The notes under the pieces are model-generated. The model did no database searches. It was not told where the DNA came from and saw only the letters and a list, made by a program, of their open reading frames with translations. The position numbers and the translations under genes were made by a program. A stretch of 64,000 bases of DNA. Origin: Paguma larvata. Lineage: Eukaryota > Chordata > Mammalia > Carnivora > Viverridae. This document shows positions 56,690 to 64,000 of the stretch, piece after piece (position 1 is the first letter of the stretch; every line of letters begins with the position of its first letter). Location of the stretch: the NCBI GenBank assembly GCA_030068075.1, contig CM057825.1, positions 83,405,123 to 83,469,122 of the forward strand, given 5' to 3'.

Positions 56690-57370
56690 ACAAAAAAGGA
56701 GGCGATGAGATATTACTTACTTCCTGATAAAAGTACACTACACCTCTATGAAGAGTTGTTTAAGAAAAAAAAAAGGAATCTAATCATGCCTTTAAGTATC
56801 AATTTATAGGAAACAGAAGAGACTGGAGAACATGTCAAGAGATAACACAGACATTTAATCATCAGAATCAGAAAATTCATGGGACAAATAGATATTAAGA
56901 GGAAAAAAAAGAAGGAAAGATAGAAGGACACCTATGGATTAAAAGAGACTGAAGAGATATATTCACCAATAGCTCTCTATGGACTTAAGGATCTCTATGG
57001 ATCCAGCTTCAAACAAACTGTTAAATATCCATATATATGAGAAAATTGGAGAAATCTGAACTCTGACTTGATACTGAATAATAGTGAGGAATTTTTGGTA
57101 AACTTTTAGGTGTGTTAATGACATTGCAATTGCCTTTTAAATAAAAAGGGTCCTTAACTTTTAGAGATACATTCGGAAAGATTTACCGAGAAAATTATGT
57201 GAGAGATTTGTCCTGAAATAATCTTAGTAAAACAAGATGAAGTGAAGATATAGATGAAACAAGATTGTCTATGAATTGATTGTTCAATCTTCGTGGGAAC
57301 ATGGATATTCATTATGCCCCTTACTTCGTTTTTGTGTACCCTTGAAATATATGTTTCAATAATGAATTTG
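56690..57370 (+). mobile_element. Old L1-type 3' UTR
   Basis: Landmarks in order: 'GGAATCTAATCATGCC' near 56775, 'TGGATTAAAAGAGACTGAAGAGATATATTCACCAATAG' near 56935, 'GATTCAAAC'-like text near 57004, 'GTGAGGAATTTTTGGTAAACTTTTAGGTGTGTTAATGACATTG' near 57083, 'GGTCCTTAACTTTTAGAGATACAT' near 57149, 'AGATGAAACAAGATTGTC' near 57251, 'GGATATTCATTATGCCCCTTAC' near 57303. This is the 3' end of an old L1-class family (L1MC/L1ME-like; exact subfamily not resolved). Confidence 0.72.
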
Positions 57371-59469
57371 ACATAATTGCTTAATATAAGTGTTTTCTCT
57401 TTCTGTGCTCTTCTCTGCCTCCTTCCTCCAACAGAAAAAGGGATCATGTGAGCTAAGGGGGCTATTGTTGCTTTAATAACCATCCTCTCTCTTGCTGGAT
57501 AAGGTAGTTCTTAACCAAAATGTAGTCTGAACAACTCTGAAATATGCTAGAAGATACGTACTTTTCAGCTCTGACCTTAGGCAGCCTAAAAAGTGCACAC
57601 CCTTCAAAACTACTTAGATTACACCCTGTCACACCTCTTCCTCATTTTTCAACTTCACTTTTTACCATCCTGCATTTTGACATCATGGACATTTACAATT
57701 ATCAGCAAGAACATAGCCCTTCTCCATAGTTACTGTAAGTTTACTTAGTGTTTACGTAGCAAAGTTCGGAGTCATTGGCATACAAACTTAGGCCTTTAGA
57801 GACTTTTTGGGTCCAGCCCCCTCAGTTCTCAGAGGTGGTAAGTTAGTCCCCAACAGGTGAGGGGACTTGCCCAGAGTACACACTGAAGAGAAGTGCCAGG
57901 ACTGGGCACGTTAAAATGACAAACATGGTGTTTCTTTCCAATTCTCTAAAAACAGAGAATCGCCCAAGACTATGAACTTATGATTCATTTTAGCCAATGT
58001 GTCCATAAAAGGTACAACCGTAAATAACTAAGTTGACTCCCTTGAGACTCCTCCTCTCCCCAGCCTGGTGTGAGAGCCCGGATAATGAGCAGAGACATGT
58101 CCTGGCGTAGGCAGGACTCAGAGGCTGAAAGGTGCTGCCCAACCACAAGTGGGTCGTTCCATGAGCAGTGCACGGGAGATTGTGCGTTCTCACCCAGAAG
58201 AAGCCATCTATACCTTCAGCCTACAATGTGGACTGCTTCTTTTCTTTTGACTTTCTCTTAGTCCTTCCATAGGTCCCTCGACTTCATATATAGTTTCAAA
58301 AAGCCTTGTACATATATATAAAACATTACTAGTGCGCATTTAAAACCCTCTCTTCCTCTCACTTGACACTAAACAGATACAAAATTGAACAATATTAACA
58401 TCCTTAATTAGTGCTCTGGCATCGGTCATTTCTGAGCTGAAGCAATTGGATAAGTGGCCACTGAAAATAATGTTAACATTTCTTCTCTGTTAATTTCCCA
58501 TAAATGCATAAAATTCTGCCATCCCATTCTGTAAGTTTTATAGTTTTCCAAGAAAACCATACCCAAGAATAACAAGCGAATTGCCCAAGGTCTCAGAGGT
58601 GGTGAGGACATTGCCCAGAGGTAGGCCTCTAGCTGACCCCAAACCCACTCCTTCCACACAGCACAAGAGGGAGAAAAAGTACCATGTGAGTGTTTTGAGG
58701 GCTCCGAGGAAGAACAATCTCCCCAGGAAAGGACCGTGAAGACATTAAGGCCGTCTGTTAATGCGTCTTCATGATCCTCCTGGAAAAGACCAAAACGAGT
58801 TCTGTGCTTTTTAGAGAGAGCTGTAAAATGGCTGCAGGAAAACAGCCTCGAAGTAAACCTGATATTGGGTGTGCGTAAATGGTTCATGACTCTGCTGTTT
58901 AGTGTACATGAGTCACCCAGAACACCGCGCGGCTCCAACATAAACCATGTCCTCAGGCCTCACCCTCAGCCCCTGCCACAAGCTTATTCACACGTGATGT
59001 GCTAGCCTGGCACTCGGAACCCGCAGATCATCTGTGAGTCAGACCTCATTATGTGGAACACTTCAGACTTGCTATCCTCGTGGTCGGCCATTATTTTCTT
59101 TCTGTGTGTGTGTCTCTCTCGTAGCTACAATGGAATTCGTTGATCGAATAATTCATTCATTTTGCTAGACCTCGCTTTTTGAGGGGATTGGATGCAAGCA
59201 TATTTTCACATGTATTTTTAACAGAAAATGAGGAAATAAACAACAATATGGGTTTCTTGTTCATTTTCAGTTCTTCAGAACATCCCATTAACCAGAGTAA
59301 ACCTATCTCTTGGGCATTCTATTATTAAAGGATTCACTTTAATCAATAACCATGTAGTATTTCTGGATAAAAATGGAGCAGAATAAGCTAATGGGTATGT
59401 GCTAGAGATTTTTCTTTTGTTCTAGCTGCACCATTTAAATAGACTCTTTCAAGCTTCAAGGTGCTCTTT
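57371..59469. other. Mostly unique; two weak MIR-like patches
   Basis: Possible antisense MIR traces lie at 57800-57905 and 58560-58640 ('GAATTGCCCAAGGTCTCAGAGGTGG'). The 171-codon minus frame at 58426-58941 has no domain, overlaps one MIR-like patch, and is judged a chance frame. 57985-58260 has overlapping frames on both strands and no support for any. Confidence 0.45.
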
Positions 59470-59689
59470 TATCTTCATTTCAAAGTATAGTTGACATATA
59501 ATATTATATTAATTTCAGGTATACAACATAGTGATTCAACATTTATGTGAAGTGACCACCCTGTGATGAGTCCAGTTACCATCTGTCTCCATACAAATTT
59601 ATCACCTTATTGACTATATTCCTTAAGCTATACTTTACATCCCCATGACTTATCTATTTTTTTTAATGTCTTATTTTTATTTTCAAGAC

Positions 59690-59734
<45 letters not shown>

Positions 59735-60062
59735 AAGAGAGAGAGAGGGCAGGGGGAGGGCAGAAGAGGGAGGCACAGAATCCAAGGCAGGCTCCAGGCT
59801 CTGAGCTGTCCGCACAAAGCCCCATGTAGGGCTCAAATCCATGGACCATGAAATCATGACCTGAGCTGAAGTCAGACACAACCAACTGGGCCACCCAGGT
59901 GCCCCTGACTTATTTTATAACTGGAAGTTTGTACCTCTTAATCCCCTTCACCTATTTTATCCCTCTCCCCACTCACCTCCCCTCTGGCAACTGCCAGTTT
60001 GTTCTCTGTATCCATGAGTCTGTTTCTGTTTTGTTTTGTTGGTTTTGGTTTTTAGATTCCAC
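59470..60062 (-). mobile_element. L1 3' UTR, minus strand, split by a SINE
   Basis: Antisense L1 3' UTR: 'AAGTATAGTTGACATATAATATTATATTAATTTCAGGTATACAACATAGTGATTCAACA' at 59483-59541, 'GTTACCATCTGTC' near 59576, 'TTCCTTAAGCTATACTTTACATCCCCATGACTTAT', then after the SINE 'TTATTTTATAACTGGAAGTTTGTACCTCTTAATCCCC', 'TGGCAACTGCCAGTTTGTTCTCTGTATCC' and 'TTTAGATTCCACATATAAATGG' to 60072. Where ORF2 should follow, the sequence switches to a different L1 part. Confidence 0.82.
59647..59913 (-). mobile_element. SINEC, minus strand, inserted in L1 3' UTR
   Basis: The element occupies about 59658-59906 and ends in the antisense head GGCCACCCAGGTGCCCCT. GACTTAT at 59647-59653 recurs at 59907-59913, the core of the target-site duplication within the L1 sequence. 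The GA tract (59687-59748) is unusually long. Confidence 0.92.
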
Positions 60063-60803
60063 ATATAAATGGCAGGGGTGGAGTCTCCTGGTTGGGGGTG
60101 AGGGGTGCCTGCCCCAGTCAGTCCACAGGGGCATATGGGGGTGGAGGGAGCAGTGATGGCAATGGAGATGGAGAGAGGCATAAATGGCACCCACCAGCAC
60201 CGGACCAGCTAGGTAGGAGAGTAAAACCCGTGGTGCCCACCAGTACTTCTGTTCCCAAAGAAAGTTCCTACAGATCCCTGCGCCTCTGGTACCTGCCCTA
60301 AAATTAGTCAGTGAATCTCTTTCGCCTATGGCCCAAGTGCTTTTCAAACTGCTGCCTCTGCAGTGAGTCTCAGAGTGAGGAGTTTGTGTTCAAGCCCTTT
60401 AAGAGTGGAGTGTTGGTTTCCTATAGCCCTCCAGCTCTCCTGGTCTTTGCCTCTGGTTTTCAAAGCCAGGTATTACAGGGACTTGTCTTCCTAGTGGGAG
60501 TCCCATGGCTAGAGTACCCAATGTGGTTTGCGAACCCCTCACTTGTCAGGGAGGACCTCCAGACTGGTGATAACTCTCCTGCTTGTGGGTCACCATGCCA
60601 GGGGTGTGCATCCTGACCAAACCACACCTCTGCCCCTCCTACCTGTCTCGATGTGACTCTTTCCTTATGTCTTTAGTTGTGGAAGACCTGTTCTGCTAGT
60701 CTTCGGGTCATTCTCAGAGACAGCCATTCTATAGGTGGTTGTAGTTTTGGTATGTCCATGGGAGTCGGCTTAGGACCTTCCTCTTCTACCATTTTGATCC
60801 CTG
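60063..60803 (-). mobile_element. L1 5' UTR-like sequence, minus strand
   Basis: Read on the minus strand, the block begins near 60803 with GATCAAAATGGTAGAAGAGGAAGG, the diverged form of the 'GCCAAGATGGCGGAGTAGGAAG' start of mammalian L1 5' UTRs; its AAAATGG lies at the usual YY1 position (60789-60796 on the + strand reads CCATTTTG). It continues through the antisense of 'ATGTCTTTAGTTGTGGAAGACCTGTTCTGCTAGTC' (60667-60701), the 'GGGAGGACCTCC' block near 60550 and a GC-richer part. Frames of 69-101 codons here are not genes. The 5' UTR assignment is from memory of the family. Confidence 0.6.
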
Positions 60804-60954
60804 GATGGTATGCTCTGGTGATTATCGTCTTCACTGAACCAAGGAAAGAAACATGGAGACGGAGAGGGACGAGCTGTCACTTATGCAGCAAAGGATACGC
60901 AGCAGGACCAAAGGCACCTAAAAGAAAATATGCCACATTTAGCTTCACCTAGAG
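60804..60954. other. Short unique spacer
   Basis: Nothing recognised. A 91-codon plus frame (60677-60952) runs from the L1 into this spacer and has no domain. Confidence 0.4.
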
Positions 60955-61118
60955 GTGGTCAAAGGCTCTGGAGCCAGAATTCCGATTTCCAAGCCCAGCT
61001 GTGTTTTGTCCCTTAGCATATGTGCGATCTGGTGCATGTTACCTCTGCCGCACCTTCCCTATCAGTCAAATAGCATCTATCTTATAGGGCTTACTCTTGT
61101 TAAAACAGTAACATGTAA
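60955..61118 (+). mobile_element. MIR SINE remnant
   Basis: 'GGCTCTGGAGCCAGAATTCCGATTTCCAAGCCCAGCTGTG' at 60965-61004, 'GCGATCTGGTGCATGTTACCTCTGCCGCACCTTCCC' near 61023, and 'CTATCTTATAGGGCTTACTCTTGTTAAAACAGTAACATGTAA' near 61077 follow MIR order. Confidence 0.8.
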
Positions 61119-63659
61119 AAATTATAAATAAATATACATACACCATTATTTTGCCTTCAGAATATTGTCTTAAAACCATCTATGTCATGATACATAAACC
61201 ATGACATTTAACCCATTAACGCATTACAACAAAGAAGATCATAAAAGTGAATTCGGATAACTTTGTTGATTACAAATATTTCATATCTGGAAAACAAAAA
61301 ATTAGTTGGAAACTAGTAACCAATATAACCTCAATGATATCTTCAGGGAGTTTAAAATTATAATCTTTAATAATTGGTTCTTTCATGTAATTCTATGTGA
61401 GATCTATGTCTAGGTATTTTTAACTTTTAGGTTCATGAGCTTATTTGTCTTCTTGCTAAAGTTCAAAATCTAATTTCTAACACAGGTTACTTACTGTAAT
61501 AAACTCTACGAGCTTTAAAATGACAAGTTGAAAGATACAATTTTTTAGAGTTATGAATTAATAGCCATATATGTCAAAGACTTTGAAAGTGCCAACTTTT
61601 TCATATTTATAGATATATTATTGAAATGATAAAAAATGAACTGCGGAAAGAGGAAAGAACTGAGAACCACATATAATGAATCAAACATACTTAACAAGAC
61701 ACGTACAGACACTTTGGTGTGCATCTCTTTTATTACGTTACATTAATCAAATACTGCTAAAGACATCCATCTGAGCAAAGTGTCACAATAATATTCTATG
61801 AAAACATTCTTTTGAAAAAAGTCCATCCTGACAGCCATATCAACTATATTGTCTTAAGTGATTGTCAGTCCCACATTTCTCAGAAATTAAGACAATTTAT
61901 GTGTGTGCCTCTTGGGCTCCCTTCTCTCCCTCTGCCTGCTGACTTCCACTGAAGCTGGCTTTTTAAAAGAAAATAATTTAATTAGAAAAAAATGCACAAA
62001 CTCTGGTAATGATTCATAAAAATCTGGCTTGAAATGATTTAAGTTTTTTTTGGAAGTGTGATATCAATTCTTCTCATTTTTCAGATTTCACAAATTACAA
62101 TAGAAAATTCTAATTATTTAGCAACATAATTAATCCGACCTAAGAGGATTTTTTTCCTAATGTAACATAGAGATGATGGTTGTACATAGTTACAATGAGC
62201 TATCTTTTCATTTTCATACTGATAAACTACCTAAGAATTGCAATTTTTATATGTAACTCTTCATAATGTATGTTTGGATTTCTCTGTTTAAAGTCTATTG
62301 TTTTCTATTAGAGTCCTAGTTTATAGAAAATGAAATCTATCACTTAATATTCTATTGAATATTGAAATGAACATATGTAAGAGCAAATAGATGAGGAAGA
62401 TGAGTAATATCTCAGGATCTGTAGCCATCAGGCTGTGCAAAAATCATAATATATTTCTACTTTTCTTTTGGTATAGTCAGATGTTTCAACAGAAGTAACA
62501 ACAAGGTATTAAAAAACACAACTTCTCTTGTCTTTAAATAACACATGTAGCTCAATTTATACATCCAGATAAGATTTATAGTTCTCTATACTTACATTTT
62601 GGTTTTGCCTTTTCTAAATTAAATTGGGTCTTCAAACAATTTACACACCAATTTTTTTTATATTTTTATTTTATTTCTTTATTTATTTTTTACCCTGTGG
62701 AAAAAAAACTTCAAAGAGCTTTAGGGCCAGACATCCTTCTTAATTACTAGACAATTGAACAATCAAGCTCTAACCACTGGAAGCTAGTGGCTGAATGTGA
62801 GACTGATTTTAATATATTTATTTTTAGAGAAACTAATATAAAACTGATGGCAGGTAGAAAGAGGATAAAAGAGTCCCTGACTGCTTCAGCAACTATGTAT
62901 AAAAAGCATTTGGAAAAGGGGTAATTAAGTCAATTGCACCTTTGTCTCCATATAAATTCAATTTTCTGTTTCAGTTTGAGAATAAAGTTTTTAGTACTTA
63001 TATATCTCCTGCCCCTGGGGGGTGAACCCCACCTAACAAATAAGAAAGTAATTTTTCAGTTTGATGTAATGTAGCTGGAAACCCCTCTTCTAAAATGACA
63101 GCAACCACATAGAAAATCCGAGGTAGACCTGATGACTTTTAAGGCTGTGTTGAGGCCACCTCCAAAATCTAGCTCTTCACTATAAGACGCCTATGTGGGT
63201 TCTTTCTCTTCTGTTCCTCAGCACATTCAATGACCAGCTCCATTTTTTGCTACCACTCCACTACTAACCTAGTAAATCCTATGTATGACTAATCTCCATT
63301 AACCTCCATCTGCGAGATGATTTCTTACGTGTATACATACAAATGACAACCTGGTTTAAAAAAAAAAAAAAAGCTGAATTTACTTTAATTAGCTTTTGAA
63401 TTTTTTTTTAAAACTCATCATATAATTGCATTAGTGTTCTAGTTGTTGGAACACGATTTCGTTCGAAACTGTTTAAACTGAAAATAATCTTTACCAGGAA
63501 GTTTGTTAATTTTCTTCAAGTATTCTGGAAAAGCATAGAAGGTTTCAAATCGATATAAAGCATATTTATTATTTGGATTTTAACCACTGTAAAGTATGTA
63601 TCTGGTTATTAAGTCTCATGACCACAATCTATTCATCTGTGCTACAGGAAAGTTTAATA
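61119..63659. other. AT-rich unique sequence
   Basis: About 2.5 kb, very AT-rich, with T-runs near 62653 and an A-run near 63358-63372. No repeat family or open frame of interest was recognised. Confidence 0.5.
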
Positions 63660-63855
63660 AGAAGGATAATTTAAGCATTTTTCTCTAATCCTGACCACAG
63701 TTCTACAAGGTAAGTATATTACTCTTAATTTACCAGTGAGGAAATGGAGGCTGAGTTGGATGGAGCATGCCCAAGGTTATAGTAGTAAGTAGGCAGAGCC
63801 CAAATTGAATGAAATCCAGACCTTCCAGCTCCTCAGCTATGTTCTTTGGAGCCTA
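63660..63855 (-). mobile_element. MIR SINE remnant, minus strand
   Basis: Antisense MIR: 'CTACAAGGTAAGTATATTACTCTTAATTTACCAGTGAGGAAATGGAGGCTGAG' at 63702-63754, 'GCATGCCCAAGGTTATAGTAGTAAGTAGGCAGAGCCCAAATTGAATG' near 63766, 'CCAGACCTTCCAGCTCC' near 63817. Confidence 0.82.
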
Positions 63856-64000
63856 CTGGACTGCTGGCATGAGGGACAGTCAGTCAATTCTCCTTAACAA
63901 TGACTTATTAGGACCAGTGAGTCAGCGCTCAGAGGAGTTCTCCACTAAAATAAGTTTGAAAGAGCCCCAGAGAGTTGGCCCAAGGGGGCCTTCAGCATTT
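63856..64000. other. Window end, unique sequence
   Basis: Nothing recognised. Confidence 0.35.

Noticed and set aside
58426..58941. 171-codon minus-strand open frame as a gene
   Set aside because: No domain, no start or splice context, and it overlaps a MIR-like patch; the product composition is unremarkable.
1..64000. CRISPR array, operon or prokaryotic mobile system
   Set aside because: No regularly spaced repeats, dense coding or Shine-Dalgarno organisation; the repeat content is mammalian throughout.

Overview
The window is mammalian nuclear DNA, most likely from a cat-family carnivore (Felidae, or at least Feliformia). The evidence is twelve tRNA-derived SINEs of the carnivore SINEC type. 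They begin with the 'gggGCgCCTGGGTGGCTCAG' head and carry the 'GAGCCTGGAGCCTGCTT' middle and 'CTCAAAAATAAATAAA' tail that I know from felid SINEC_Fc. Canid and ursid/mustelid copies differ in these blocks. The placement rests on remembered repeat consensuses, not on a search.

I find no protein-coding gene, tRNA, rRNA, CRISPR array or prokaryotic feature. The long open frames are either fragments of L1 ORF2 (near 40-320, 43554-43907 and 52700-53185) or chance frames without a recognisable domain, splice context or start context. The window therefore reads as intergenic or deep-intronic sequence. There is no CpG island.

Layout. 1-2420: two L1 3' ends in tandem, the second with a classic 5' inversion. 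2590-2660: a microsatellite. 2716-3660: LINE-2 in opposed orientations. 3963-4214: a SINE with a perfect 14-bp target-site duplication. About 4.4-15.9 kb: a long interval where I recognise no interspersed repeat, only two CA repeats, and which contains blocks that look like developmental enhancers (best at 7380-7620). 15.9-32.6 kb: repeat-rich, with MIR, L2, SINEC and L1 relics, a large TA/TG/GA microsatellite, and a nested SINE pair whose two target-site duplications can both be read. 34.3-37.6 kb: MIRs, a SINE and an E-box-rich candidate element (35040-35500). 37.6-42.3 kb: a second repeat-poor block. 42.3-48.4 kb: MER5A-like and MER2 DNA-transposon remnants, a compound GGAA/GGGA microsatellite, an L1 3' part, a MaLR-type LTR and a SINE. 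52684-53430: a young, strongly 5'-truncated L1 with a perfect 14-bp duplication. 55.9-60.8 kb: an L2 inside a MIR, an old L1 3' end, and an L1 in which 5' UTR-like and 3' UTR sequence are directly joined. The remainder to 64 kb is AT-rich and mostly unique.

I found no new protein-based system. The most interesting material is the repeat-poor interval with candidate regulatory blocks and the readable transposon history.
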